Source: Brevibacterium antiquum
GTDB lineage: Bacteria > Actinomycetota > Actinomycetes > Actinomycetales > Brevibacteriaceae
Assembly: GCF_016107655.1 (NCBI RefSeq)
Contig: NZ_JABASX010000003.1
Coordinates: 415,203 to 479,202, forward strand
DNA length: 64,000 nucleotides
Reading direction: 5' to 3'
Numbering within the stretch: position 1 is the first letter of the stretch; each line of letters opens with the position of its first letter. A program made the translations under genes and the position numbers. Under the pieces are notes generated by a model. That model was not told the DNA's origin and ran no database searches. It worked only from the letters and a program-made list of their open reading frames with translations. Positions 54,950 to 63,972 of the stretch are shown in pieces.

Positions 54950-57252
54950 TGATGGCCGTTCAGCCGATACGAGACGTTCGTCTCCTCTGAGCTCGCGTTG
55001 TCGGCTGGCTTGAGGCTCGTGCCCGATTCTTCGGGTTCCGCGTGAGCGTCTTCGGCGTCCTCGAACAGTTCGTCGAGTTCAGCTTCGATCTCCTCTTCGG
55101 AGACCTTGACCTTCTTCAGTTCCTTCTCCGAGACATGCGTCTTCGACTTCGCCGGAACGTGATCGTCTCCAGCCGCGTCAGCAACGGCGTCTGTGATGGC
55201 ATTGTCTGCAACTAGGCTGGCCGTGGTGGCCCTGTCAGCCTCGGCGTCGCCAGCGTCCTCGTCGAACTCTGCATTGTCAGCGTCCTGGGCGTCTGCGTCG
55301 TCGAAATCGACATCATCGGCGTCTGAACCAGCCGCGGTCGGAACCTCGGTCTCGGCATTGTCGAACTCAGCATCTTCGAGTTCTTCAGCGTCCCTGGTGT
55401 CAACGCCAGCCATCCCAACAGCATCGGCATCGTGTGCCGAGCCGTACTCAGCCTCAGCCTCAGCCTCAGCAGGAGCATCGTCGAGCGAGGCAGGCTCATC
55501 ATCTTCGATCTCTTCGACGGTCTCGATTTCCACGCCGAGGTTGGGGTCTGGCTCTTCGTCCCCGAAGAGAGTGCCCGTGGCCTTGGCAGTGCGACGCGAG
55601 AGCTCTTCGTACTTGTCGGCCATCTCGGTTTCCCCGTGCAGGCGCAGCACTTCGGAATACGCGGCCATCAGTCGCACCAGTGCACCGCTTGGCTTCTGGG
55701 TGAAGTCTTCGGCTTCGATCAGAGCCCGTGCGCCCTTGAGGTCGCCGAGGTCCGATTTCGCTCCGGCGGCGACGATGACGAGTTCGGTGCGAGCATCGTT
55801 GTCGAGTTCGAGCTCACCGGACGATTCCAACAGTTCGATGGCCTTCTGAGGCTTGTCACGACCGCGTTCTGCATCTGCGATGAGCGCAATGTTGTCGTTC
55901 GAGCCGGAGATTCGTCGGTGCGTGCGCAGTTCGCGAACTGCCTCGTCGTACTTCTCCACGTGATAGGCGGCAATGCCGAGTGCTTCTCGGACCAGGCCGA
56001 CGCGACCCGCGCGGGCCATGGCTGCCTTCGCATGCTCGTAGGCGCGTTCCGGATCGACATCCAGGAACCCTCCAGCGGAGACGAGGTGCTTGGCAACTGC
56101 TGCAGCGTTCTCCTTGTCGAGGGTACGCAGCTGTCCCAACAGCTCTTTGTCGAGTTCCTTGCCGGTGACCTCTTCGGGAATCGGCGGCTCTTGGATGCGC
56201 GGACGGCGTGCGCGCTGTTCGCGTGCGTATTCGCCGGTTTCGGTCGATCGCGTGGCCCTGCGGTCGTTATTGTTACGACCGAAGCCTCCGCGGTCTCCGC
56301 CGCCGTCGTCGCGACGTCGGCTTCCTCCGCGGTCATCGCGGCGGTTGCCCTGGTAACCACCACGACGTTCGCCGTCGCTGCGACGGTCTCCGCCGAAACC
56401 TCGGCGTTCACCATCGTTAGACCGGTTTCCCTGGTAACCGCCACGACGTTCTCCATCGTTACTCCGGTTGCCCTGGTAACCGCCACGACGTTCTCCATCG
56501 TTGGAGCGGTTGCCCTGGTAGCCTCCGCGGCGATCATCGCGACGGTCGCTGCCGAAGCTGCGGCGCTCACCTTCGTTGCTGCGGTTGCCTTGGTAGCCGC
56601 CACGACGATCACCGTCGCTGCTGCGGTTACCTTGGTAGCCACCGCGACGCTCATCACGACGGTCGCTGCCGAAGCTGCGACGCTCACCATCGTTAGAGCG
56701 GTTACCCTGGTAACCGCCACGACGTTCACCGTCGTTAGAACGATTGCCCTGGTAGCCGCCACGACGCTCACCATCGCTGGAACGGTTACCTTGGTAGCCA
56801 CCGCGACGCTCACCATCGCTGGAACGGTTACCTTGGTAGCCACCGCGACGCTCACCATCGTTAGAACGGTTACCCTGGTAACCGCCACGACGCTCACCAT
56901 CGCTGGAACGGTTACCTTGGTAGCCACCGCGACGCTCACCATCGCTGGAACGGTTACCTTGGTAGCCACCGCGACGCTCACCATCGTTAGAACGGTTACC
57001 CTGGTAACCACCACGACGGTCGTCGTCCTGGCTGCGGTTGCCCTGATAGCCACCACGACGATCTCCGTCGCTGGTGCGATTACCCTGGTAGCCGCCTCGG
57101 CGGTCGTCGCGACGATCGGAGTTACGTGACCCGCGCTCGTCCCGGGACTGGTGGGAGTCCTGTCGACGATTGTGATTGCTGTCGCGATCTGAGCGGCGCC
57201 CGCCGTCCGAGCGGCGGTTCTGCTGGCTGTCTCGCGAATCCCCTGGGGCCAC
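54946..57252 (-). CDS. Large TPR-like protein with N-terminal RGG-type (GGYQGNR) repeat domain and acidic tail
   Basis: 768 aa starting at GTG 57252 (GGGAG upstream). Residues 51-310 hold 16 copies of GGYQGNR, mostly in a 14-residue unit RRGGYQGNRSxDGE, a basic, Gly/Arg/Gln/Asn-rich and likely disordered RNA-binding-type domain. Residues ~365-565 are helical TPR-like repeats (AVAKHLVSAGGFLDVDPERAYEHAKAAMARAG...), as in M. tuberculosis Rv1691. Residues ~565-750 are strongly acidic (DAEELEDAEFDNAE...). The three-part charge layout, basic-helical-acidic, is unusual. First gene of the Rv1691-like operon. Function unknown; the repeats could bind RNA or drive condensates. Confidence 0.88.
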   Translation of the reverse strand: MAPGDSRDSQQNRRSDGGRRSDRDSNHNRRQDSHQSRDERGSRNSDRRDDRRGGYQGNRTSDGDRRGGYQGNRSQDDDRRGGYQGNRSNDGERRGGYQGNRSSDGERRGGYQGNRSSDGERRGGYQGNRSNDGERRGGYQGNRSSDGERRGGYQGNRSSDGERRGGYQGNRSNDGERRGGYQGNRSNDGERRSFGSDRRDERRGGYQGNRSSDGDRRGGYQGNRSNEGERRSFGSDRRDDRRGGYQGNRSNDGERRGGYQGNRSNDGERRGGYQGNRSNDGERRGFGGDRRSDGERRGGYQGNRRDDRGGSRRRDDGGGDRGGFGRNNNDRRATRSTETGEYAREQRARRPRIQEPPIPEEVTGKELDKELLGQLRTLDKENAAAVAKHLVSAGGFLDVDPERAYEHAKAAMARAGRVGLVREALGIAAYHVEKYDEAVRELRTHRRISGSNDNIALIADAERGRDKPQKAIELLESSGELELDNDARTELVIVAAGAKSDLGDLKGARALIEAEDFTQKPSGALVRLMAAYSEVLRLHGETEMADKYEELSRRTAKATGTLFGDEEPDPNLGVEIETVEEIEDDEPASLDDAPAEAEAEAEYGSAHDADAVGMAGVDTRDAEELEDAEFDNAETEVPTAAGSDADDVDFDDADAQDADNAEFDEDAGDAEADRATTASLVADNAITDAVADAAGDDHVPAKSKTHVSEKELKKVKVSEEEIEAELDELFEDAEDAHAEPEESGTSLKPADNASSEETNVSYRLNGHQ
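56322..57102 (-). repeat. 42-bp coding tandem repeat region (16 GGYQGNR units)
   Basis: Sixteen copies of the GGYQGNR-coding unit, mostly 42 bp apart, interrupted by three RxFGxDRR spacers. Copies differ at synonymous positions (GGC/GGT, CGT/CGG, AAC). It is within a coding frame and not CRISPR. Confidence 0.9.
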
Positions 57253-58126
57253 GATTCTCCCTATAAAGTCTTTTCAATGGTTCCGCACCATTCTAGTCCA
57301 CTCGAAACGGGTAAGTTCTGTGCGTGGGAACACGTATTCATTGTCAGCGGGGTGCTGCGAAGGTCACGCTAAGTTCTCTTTCCCAGCCACCAGCCGGGCC
57401 CGGGTCACACAATCGGCAGTCTCCAGCCGCTGCGATTCACCGGACGAACCGGCGGTGAATGATTAGGCGGACCACTCCCCTATTAGGCATCAGGTCTTAA
57501 CGTCGAATCAAGATCGCCTTTAGGTGCTCTGTTAGAATCGTGGCGAACCATGCCCTCGGCAACGGCCTACGGGGCACACGGTCATCTCATCGCGGTCAGT
57601 AGGGGATTCATGAAGCCTGGTGTGGAAGATTCGAGCATGCTGGTCCACTCCTCTCATTCCCCCGCTTCAATCGCATTACCGTCACGCCAAACTACATCAG
57701 CAATTGACTCCTTTCTGGTATCGCACCTCAATACCGGAACTCAGCTTAGGCGGCGTCGCCAGATTGCCCGGTGTTTCAAATACCCGATCGACGTCCCAAC
57801 GATTGTGCTCATTGTCACCGCAGACTCAGTGCACAGATCGAAGCACGAGGTTGCGCACAGCATCGACTGTTCCGGACCTCGCGCAGACACGGAAGACTTC
57901 ACCCGAGACCATGCAAGGCGGCATGTGCGCCCAGCATCGTCGGCAATCTGTGACCCTGTTCATTCGATTGAGCATCGGATGCCCTTGTTCGCATATCGTG
58001 GCTCTCGGAAGCGTCACCACCAGCGGAAAGAGGGGATATGCACACAGCATTGACTCGCACTTCGACATGGGTGGACCAGACAAACTCATTCTCAACGACA
58101 TTCACCATCAAGAAATAGGAGACATC
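57253..58126. other. 874-bp region without recognisable genes
   Basis: Lies between the divergent TPR and betaine aldehyde dehydrogenase genes. Both strands were read; short open frames there have no ribosome site or recognisable protein pattern. Seen here: a -10-like TAGAAT on the minus strand (57290-57295) for the TPR gene, a plus-strand TAGAAT (57533-57538), an inverted repeat ATTCACCG/CGGTGAAT (57435-57442, 57453-57460), and a near-direct repeat GCGCACAGCATCGACT (57853-57868) / GCACACAGCATTGACT (58040-58055). Probably regulatory; a small RNA cannot be excluded. Confidence 0.5.
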
Positions 58127-59605
58127 GTGCCCAACACGCTTTTCATCGATGGACAGTGGGTTTCGGCCCAGAACGGCGGGATCCGAGAGATCCACAATCC
58201 GGCCGACGGCAGTTTCGTCGCCGAGGTGGACGAAGCCAGCCCAGCCGACACCGAGCTGGCAATCGCTGCCGCCCGTCGGGCCTATGATTCGGGGGTCTGG
58301 TCGAGCGTGCCCGCCAGCGAACGGGGCGATCTTCTCCTCAAGTTCGCGTCGGTCCTGCGTGAGCGCAAGGCCGACTTCGCCCGCGCCGAGTCCCTCGACA
58401 CCGGCAAGCGCTACGTCGAGTCCGAGATCGACATGGACGACATCGCCAACTGCTTCGACTACTTCGGCAAACTTGCCGCCAACGATGCCGGCCGCGTCGT
58501 CGACGCCGGCACCGACACGGTCGCCAGCCGCATCGTCCACGAACCTGTCGGCGTCTGCTCCCTCATCACACCGTGGAACTACCCGCTGCTGCAGGCCGCA
58601 TGGAAGATCGCACCGTGCCTGGCAGCCGGAAACACCTTCATCCTCAAACCTGCCGAACTCACCCCGCACACCGCGATCCTGACGATGCAGGTGCTCGAAG
58701 AGCTGGGACTGCCAGCTGGAGTCGGCAACCTGATCCTCGGCGCCGGTGCGGACGCCGGTGCACCCCTGTCAACCCATGAGGACATCGACATGGTCTCCTT
58801 CACCGGTGGCCTGGTCACGGGACGCCTGCTGGCGGCCAACGCGGCGGCAACCGTGAAGAAGATCGCCCTCGAGCTCGGCGGCAAGAACCCGAACGTCGTC
58901 TTCGCCGATGCTGACTTCGAAGCCGCTGTCGACAATGCGCTCAACGCCGCCTTCGTTCACTCCGGTCAGGTCTGCTCCGCAGGTGCCCGCCTCATCGTCG
59001 AAGAATCCATTGCCGAGAAGTTCGTCGACCGCCTCGTCGAGCGTGCTCAGCAGATCCGCCTCGGCGGGCCCTTCGATGACAATGCCGAAACCGGACCGCT
59101 CATCTCCGCGGCCCACCGCGACAAGGTCACCGCCTATGTCGACAAGGGCGTCGCCGAAGGCGCCCGCGTGCTCTGCGGCGGCACATGGGGCGAAGGCGAT
59201 CTGGAAAAGGGCTACTACTACCTGCCCACGATCCTCGATCAGGTCAAGCGCGGAATGTCCGTGGTCTCTGACGAAGCATTCGGCCCTGTCGTCACCGTCG
59301 AGACCTTCTCCACGGTCGACGAGGCCGTCGAGATCGCCAACGACACCTACTACGGTCTCGCCGGCGCCGTCTGGAGCCAGGATGCGGGCAAGACTCAGCT
59401 GGTCGCCCAGCGTCTGCGCCACGGAACCATCTGGATCAACGACTTCCACCCCTACCTGCCACAGGCCGAGTGGGGCGGATACAAGCAGTCGGGCTCCGGC
59501 CGCGAACTGGGACCGACCGGCCTGGCCGAATACCAGGAAGCCAAGCACATCTACCAGAACCTCGAGCCGGCCGTGACCGGCTGGTTCCCCGATCACAGCA
59601 AATAA
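58127..59605 (+). CDS. betB: Betaine aldehyde dehydrogenase family enzyme
   Basis: 492 aa from GTG 58127 with AGGAG 6 bp upstream. ALDH superfamily: ITPWNYPLLQAAWKIAPCLAAGNTFILKPAE, catalytic Glu in LELGGKNPNVVF, nucleophilic Cys in HSGQVCSAGARL, and EAFGPVVTVETF. It oxidises betaine aldehyde to glycine betaine with NAD(P)+. Assignment to BADH rests on the adjacent choline oxidase gene, 13 bp downstream; related amino-aldehyde dehydrogenases cannot be excluded. Confidence 0.88.
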   Translation: MPNTLFIDGQWVSAQNGGIREIHNPADGSFVAEVDEASPADTELAIAAARRAYDSGVWSSVPASERGDLLLKFASVLRERKADFARAESLDTGKRYVESEIDMDDIANCFDYFGKLAANDAGRVVDAGTDTVASRIVHEPVGVCSLITPWNYPLLQAAWKIAPCLAAGNTFILKPAELTPHTAILTMQVLEELGLPAGVGNLILGAGADAGAPLSTHEDIDMVSFTGGLVTGRLLAANAAATVKKIALELGGKNPNVVFADADFEAAVDNALNAAFVHSGQVCSAGARLIVEESIAEKFVDRLVERAQQIRLGGPFDDNAETGPLISAAHRDKVTAYVDKGVAEGARVLCGGTWGEGDLEKGYYYLPTILDQVKRGMSVVSDEAFGPVVTVETFSTVDEAVEIANDTYYGLAGAVWSQDAGKTQLVAQRLRHGTIWINDFHPYLPQAEWGGYKQSGSGRELGPTGLAEYQEAKHIYQNLEPAVTGWFPDHSK

Positions 59606-59618
59606 GGAGAGTCAGAAC

Positions 59619-61181
59619 GTGGAAACTACTCATAGCTTTGACTATGTCGTCGTGGGCGGAGGCTCCGCGGGCGCTGCCGTGGCCGCGCGCCTCAGCGAGG
59701 ATCCCGAGGTCAGCGTCGGACTGCTGGAAGCGGGCCCGAGCGATGTCGGCGAAGACGTCATCCTCAGCCTCAACCGGTGGATGGAACTGCTCGAGTCAGG
59801 CTTCGACTGGGACTACCCCATCGAGAAGCAGGAGCACGGCAACTCGCATATGAGGCATGCCAGGGCGAAGGTCCTCGGCGGCTGCTCCTCGCACAACTCG
59901 TGCATCGCCTTCTGGGCCCCGCGTGAGGATCTCGATGACTGGGAGACCAAGTTCGGCGCCACCGGCTGGGGATCGAAGAACACCTTCGGCCTGTACAAGA
60001 AACTCGAGAACAACGAGCTTCCCGGCGACCACCACGGTCACGACGGCCCCGTGCACCTGATGAATGTGCCGCCGAACGACCCCTGCGGTGTTGCCCTGCT
60101 CGATGCCTGTGAACAGGAGGGAATCCCCCGCGTCCAGTTCAACGAAGGCGAAACCGTCATCAACGGTGCCAACTTCTTCCAGGTCAACCGGAAGGCCGAC
60201 GGCACCCGTTCGTCCTCCTCGGTGTCCTACCTGCACCCGATCCTCGACCGTGAGAACCTCACGATCCTCACCGACACTCAGGCCAAGGTCCTCGAGTTCG
60301 ATGATGAGGAGAACTGCACCGGCGTCCACGTCGTCAACAACGCCTTCGGCCACACCAAGCGCATTGAGGCCAAGCGCGAGGTCATCGTCTCCTCCGGTGC
60401 GATCAACACCCCGCAGCTGCTGATGCTCTCGGGAATCGGTCCCAAGGACCACCTCGCCGAGGTGGGTGTCGATGTTCGCGTCGATTCGCCGGGTGTCGGT
60501 GAACACCTGCAGGACCACCCCGAAGGCGTCATCGCCTGGGATGCGAAGAAGCCCATGGTCGACGACTCCACTCAGTGGTGGGAGGCGGGAATCTTCACCC
60601 CCACCGAGGACGGCTTGGACCGCCCCGACCTGATGATGCACTACGGTTCCGTACCGTTCGATATGCATACACTGCGTCAGGGCTACCCGACGTCGGAGAA
60701 CACCTTCTGTCTGACACCCAACGTCACGCATGCCCGCTCACGCGGCACCGTGCGTCTGCGTTCGCGTGATTTCCGGGACAAGCCCTACGTCGATCCTCGG
60801 TACTTCACCGACCCTGAGGGCCACGATATGCGTGTCATGATCGCCGGCATCCGCAAGGCCCGTGCCATCGTGGCCCAGGACGCCATGTCCGAGTGGGCCG
60901 GTGAGGAGCTCTTCCCCGGCAAGGATGTCCAGACCGATGAGCAGATCGAGGACTACATCACCCGCACCCACAACACCGTCTACCACCCGGTGGGCACGGC
61001 GCGGATGGGTGCAGCCGATGACCAGTCGTCTCCATTGGATCCCCAGCTGCGGGTCAAGGGCGTCAATCGACTGCGCGTCGTCGATGCCTCCGCAATGCCG
61101 GAGATCACGACGGTCAACCCCAACATCACGGTGATGATGATGGGTGAGAAGTGCGCCGAAATGATCAAATCAGGATCCTGA
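59619..61181 (+). CDS. codA: Choline oxidase (GMC oxidoreductase)
   Basis: 520 aa from GTG 59619 (AAGGAGA 8 bp upstream). GMC flavoenzyme: FAD motif VVGGGSAGAAVAARLSEDP and RHARAKVLGGCSSHNSCIAFW. It closely follows my memory of Arthrobacter choline oxidase. His92 in GGCSSH matches the His carrying the covalent FAD, Glu in QWWEAGIFTPTEDGLDRPD matches the choline-binding Glu, and HNTVYHPVGTARMG plus VNPNITVMMMG supply the active-site His and Asn. It oxidises choline to betaine aldehyde and on to glycine betaine with O2, releasing H2O2. Co-transcribed with betB. Confidence 0.92.
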   Translation: METTHSFDYVVVGGGSAGAAVAARLSEDPEVSVGLLEAGPSDVGEDVILSLNRWMELLESGFDWDYPIEKQEHGNSHMRHARAKVLGGCSSHNSCIAFWAPREDLDDWETKFGATGWGSKNTFGLYKKLENNELPGDHHGHDGPVHLMNVPPNDPCGVALLDACEQEGIPRVQFNEGETVINGANFFQVNRKADGTRSSSSVSYLHPILDRENLTILTDTQAKVLEFDDEENCTGVHVVNNAFGHTKRIEAKREVIVSSGAINTPQLLMLSGIGPKDHLAEVGVDVRVDSPGVGEHLQDHPEGVIAWDAKKPMVDDSTQWWEAGIFTPTEDGLDRPDLMMHYGSVPFDMHTLRQGYPTSENTFCLTPNVTHARSRGTVRLRSRDFRDKPYVDPRYFTDPEGHDMRVMIAGIRKARAIVAQDAMSEWAGEELFPGKDVQTDEQIEDYITRTHNTVYHPVGTARMGAADDQSSPLDPQLRVKGVNRLRVVDASAMPEITTVNPNITVMMMGEKCAEMIKSGS

Positions 61182-61247
61182 TCACCGTCACCTGACACTG
61201 ATCAGTCGACACCGGTCTGTGTTCTGACGCAAGGTGATAGGACCATC

Positions 61248-61281
61248 GAGGAGGGCTCCGCTGACAAGCGGGGCCCTCCTC
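61248..61281 (+). terminator. Hairpin terminator after codA
   Basis: 15-bp stem with one G-T wobble (61248-61262 with 61267-61281), 4-nt loop, then TTCACGTCT. Ends the betB-codA transcript. Confidence 0.75.
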
Positions 61282-61410
61282 TTCACGTCTCAGGACTCAG
61301 GGCTGATGACGTACTGGCCGATTCTGTGCCTGCGACGATGTGCAGTCTCGGCAAACGCCACATAGTAACCTGACGAAGACCTCACTTGAGACACAGATGA
61401 TTCGGAGTCG

Positions 61411-61827
61411 ATGATGACCAGCCCTTCACTCGAGGATGCACAGTCCGTTCTGGCATCTCAGCCGTTCAGCACAATGATGGGTACGAAGCTGTCCCAATAC
61501 GACGACGAGGGTGTCACCCTCGAACTTGAACTGACGCAGCACCATCTTCAGCAGCATGGCTACGTCCATGGTGGCGTCCAATGCTATCTGGCCGACAATG
61601 CCCTGACCTTCGCCGGTGGGCAGAAGCTCGGCCCGGCAGTACTCACGGCCGGGGTCAACCTGACCTACCTGCGACCAGCCGCAGGCGAGAAGCTCATCGC
61701 GCGAGCTTCCGTCCAAGCCGCCACGTCGCGATCGGCAGTCACCCAGGTCGAAATCAGTGCGATCAAAGATGGGCAGGAATACGTGTGCTCCGTCGGGTCC
61801 GGCACTATTTCAGCAATGCGGAATTAG
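61411..61827 (+). CDS. PaaI/hotdog-fold thioesterase
   Basis: 138 aa. Hotdog-fold motif HGYVHGGVQCYLADNALTFAGGQKLGP typical of PaaI/YdiI thioesterases that hydrolyse acyl-CoA. Start is one of two adjacent ATGs (61411 or 61414), with GGAG close upstream. Separate from codA by a terminator. Substrate unknown. Confidence 0.85.
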   Translation: MMTSPSLEDAQSVLASQPFSTMMGTKLSQYDDEGVTLELELTQHHLQQHGYVHGGVQCYLADNALTFAGGQKLGPAVLTAGVNLTYLRPAAGEKLIARASVQAATSRSAVTQVEISAIKDGQEYVCSVGSGTISAMRN

Positions 61828-61831
61828 CAGA

Positions 61832-61866
61832 CCGGCTGCCCTTCCGGCACACGACAAGGCAGCCGG
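61832..61866 (+). terminator. Weak hairpin after the thioesterase gene
   Basis: Perfect 9-bp stem CCGGCTGCC/GGCAGCCGG (61832-61840, 61858-61866) with a 17-nt loop, immediately after the stop. Efficiency uncertain. Confidence 0.4.
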
Positions 61867-61911
61867 CCACCGGTCACCGGCCGCGAAACCCAAGCCGATG
61901 ACCTGATAAGG

Positions 61912-61946
61912 GACTGGCCATACCCGACATGCGGGTATGGCCAGTC
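61912..61946. terminator. Bidirectional terminator between the thioesterase and BCCT genes
   Basis: Perfect 15-bp stem (61912-61926 with 61932-61946), 5-nt loop, between convergent genes; followed by AATTCG on the plus strand. Confidence 0.78.
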
Positions 61947-61977
61947 AATTCGCCTGTTCTAGGTGGGGATCACCGCA

Positions 61978-63774
61978 TCATTCGGATGACCTCGGAGCCT
62001 GCGGTTCCTTCTTGGCACTGCCGGTCCTGCTGGCGAGAGTGCCATGACGCCGTTTCTGCTTGCTCTCGTCGGTGATGTAGGGGTCGCGGAACTCGGGTGC
62101 CGGCTCAACCGCTTCGGGCGCGGTGACGACCTCTTCCTCATCGTCGTACTCGTGACCGAAGACGTCATCATCGTCGGCTCTGCGCTCGACTTCCTCGGGT
62201 GGGAGAACCTTCTTCCATTTGCGCATTCGCACTCGTGGTAGTTCGCCTGCGTCTTCGCGCAACGCGCGCATGAGAGCGTAGATCTGGAAGTACGCGATGA
62301 CGAAGAACGGCAACCCGACGAGGATGATCGTCGACTGCAATGCTTCGAGCCCACCCGAGCCTGAGAAGACGAGCAGGGCGGCGGTGACGACTGCGACGGA
62401 GACCGCCCAGAATATGCGCTGCCCCAAGGGATTGAAGTCTTCGTGCCCATTGTTCATGGTGTCCACCACCAACGCAGCAGAGTCCACCGAGGTGACGAAG
62501 AAGATGATCACAAGGATGATGGCGATCACGGACACAGGGCCTGAGAGCGGGTAGTGCTCGAGGAAGGCGAAGAGGGCTCCTGGGATGTCTCCCTCGCCGA
62601 CGACTCGATCGACGAGGCCGCCACCCTTGTTGAACTCGATGTCGAAGGATGCGTAGCCGAAGACACCGAACCAGAGGATGGAGAAGGCCGAGGGAACAGC
62701 GAGGACACCGATGACGAACTGTCGGATCGTGCGACCGCGGGAGATGCGAGCGATGAAGATTCCGACGAAGGGCGACCAGGTGATCGTCCAAGCCCAGTAG
62801 AAGACCGTCCACGTGTTCTGCCACCCGGTATCGGCGAACGTATCATTCCACAGCGCCAACTCGGGAAGGGTCTGGATGTAAGTGCCCAACGACTCGAAGA
62901 TACCGCGAGCCATGAACAGCGTCGGTCCCAGAACGATGATGAAGATCAGCAGCAGAACAGCCATCACTATGTTGATGTTCGACAGGACCTTGATACCTTT
63001 GTCCAAGCCCAGGGACACAGAAATAGTCGCCAGACCGCAGACAACACCGATGATGATCAACTGCCAGAGTGCGTTCTCCGGGATGCCGATGATCTCCGCC
63101 AGACCACCGTTGATCTGCAGGGTGCCGAGACCGATGGATACCGCAATACCGAAGACAGTGCCGATGATGGCGACGACATCGATGAACTTGCCGATAGGAC
63201 CGTGGATCTTCTCCCCGAGAATCGGCTGGAAGATCGAGCTCACGCGTGGTGGCAGGTTCCTCTTGTGGATGAAGTAGGCAAAGCACAGCGCCGGCAAGGT
63301 GAAGATCGTCCAGGTGTGCAGGGTGAAGTGGTAGTAGGTGAAGCTCATCGCATCCGTGGCGGCTTCCACGGTGCCGGGTTCAATTCCCAAGGAGCCTCGA
63401 GGTGGGTCACCGAAGTGGCTGACGGGCTCCGCAACGCCCCAGAACATGAGAATCGATCCGATGCCGGCGGCGAACAACATGGCGAACCAGGCACCGTTCG
63501 AGTGCTCCGGTTCTTCGTTGTCCGGGCCGAGCTTGGCCCGGCCATAGCGCGAGGCGGCAATGTAGATGAGAAAGACCAAGAAGACGGTGACACCGAGGAT
63601 GTAGAACCAACCGAGGTTCGTCAGCAACCAGTCCGAAGCTGCAGAGACCCCAGTGTCTAGAGCGTCGGTGAAGAAGATGGTAGCAAGCACGAACAGGATA
63701 ATGACCGCGGCTGATGAAAAGAAGATCGCCGGATTCGTCCGGAGTCTGAGGGCATCGTGCAGACGGTTGAGCAT
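61978..63774 (-). CDS. BCCT family betaine/carnitine/choline transporter
   Basis: 598 aa, 12 helices. Family motifs: FAAGIGSILMFWGVAEPVSHF, TYYHFTLHTWTIFTLPALCFAYFIHK, and the Trp-rich helix 8 region TVFYWAWTITWSPFVGIFIARISRGRTIRQFV. Long hydrophilic C-terminus (~85 aa) with acidic EYDDEEEVV and a Lys/Arg-rich end, similar to osmosensing tails of BetP-like carriers. Imports choline or glycine betaine with Na+; next to betB-codA, choline is the likelier substrate. Confidence 0.92.
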   Translation of the reverse strand: MLNRLHDALRLRTNPAIFFSSAAVIILFVLATIFFTDALDTGVSAASDWLLTNLGWFYILGVTVFLVFLIYIAASRYGRAKLGPDNEEPEHSNGAWFAMLFAAGIGSILMFWGVAEPVSHFGDPPRGSLGIEPGTVEAATDAMSFTYYHFTLHTWTIFTLPALCFAYFIHKRNLPPRVSSIFQPILGEKIHGPIGKFIDVVAIIGTVFGIAVSIGLGTLQINGGLAEIIGIPENALWQLIIIGVVCGLATISVSLGLDKGIKVLSNINIVMAVLLLIFIIVLGPTLFMARGIFESLGTYIQTLPELALWNDTFADTGWQNTWTVFYWAWTITWSPFVGIFIARISRGRTIRQFVIGVLAVPSAFSILWFGVFGYASFDIEFNKGGGLVDRVVGEGDIPGALFAFLEHYPLSGPVSVIAIILVIIFFVTSVDSAALVVDTMNNGHEDFNPLGQRIFWAVSVAVVTAALLVFSGSGGLEALQSTIILVGLPFFVIAYFQIYALMRALREDAGELPRVRMRKWKKVLPPEEVERRADDDDVFGHEYDDEEEVVTAPEAVEPAPEFRDPYITDESKQKRRHGTLASRTGSAKKEPQAPRSSE

Positions 63775-63797
63775 GAGCGGTACCTTCCTATGTTAAG

Positions 63798-63860
63798 TCA
63801 CCACCACACTACCCAACCAGTGACGATGTGGGTGCGATCACGGTCGGAAAGGTTCTGCAT
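63798..63860 (-). CDS. Possible 20-codon Trp-rich leader ORF before the BCCT gene
   Basis: Frame MQNLSDRDRTHIVTGWVVWW then TGA, ending 23 bp before the BCCT start. Three Trp codons in the last six, two adjacent to the stop. Ribosome site is weak (GAG at 9 bp), so translation is unproven. May be a leader peptide or chance. Confidence 0.3.
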   Translation of the reverse strand: MQNLSDRDRTHIVTGWVVWW

Positions 63861-63933
63861 TGTTGCTCGATGGGCTGCGCACCATCCACTTACCCGATGC
63901 AATGAAGATCTGCGCCACCTCAACGTGAATATG

Positions 63934-63972
63934 AAAAAAGGGGGCCATCCCGCAACACACGAGACAACCCCC
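63934..63972 (-). terminator. Rho-independent terminator for a gene beyond the window edge
   Basis: On the minus strand, GGGGGTTGTCTCG pairs with CGGGATGGCCCCC (13-bp stem with several G-T pairs, 7-nt loop), then TTTTTT. It belongs to a minus-strand gene to the right of the window. Confidence 0.75.

Noticed and set aside
56322..57102. CRISPR-like array
   Set aside because: Units are contiguous coding repeats without variable spacers; no cas genes are present.
55432..57129. Long open frame (565 codons) antisense to the TPR/RGG protein
   Set aside because: It is the mirror of the 42-bp coding repeats, which keep several frames open, and it reads as Thr/Val/Ala-rich low complexity. The minus-strand frame has a ribosome site, TPR and conserved synteny.
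57620..58126. 169-residue N-terminal extension of the betaine aldehyde dehydrogenase
   Set aside because: Aldehyde dehydrogenases begin near VPNTLFIDGQW; GTG 58127 has AGGAG at good spacing and the upstream residues look non-coding.
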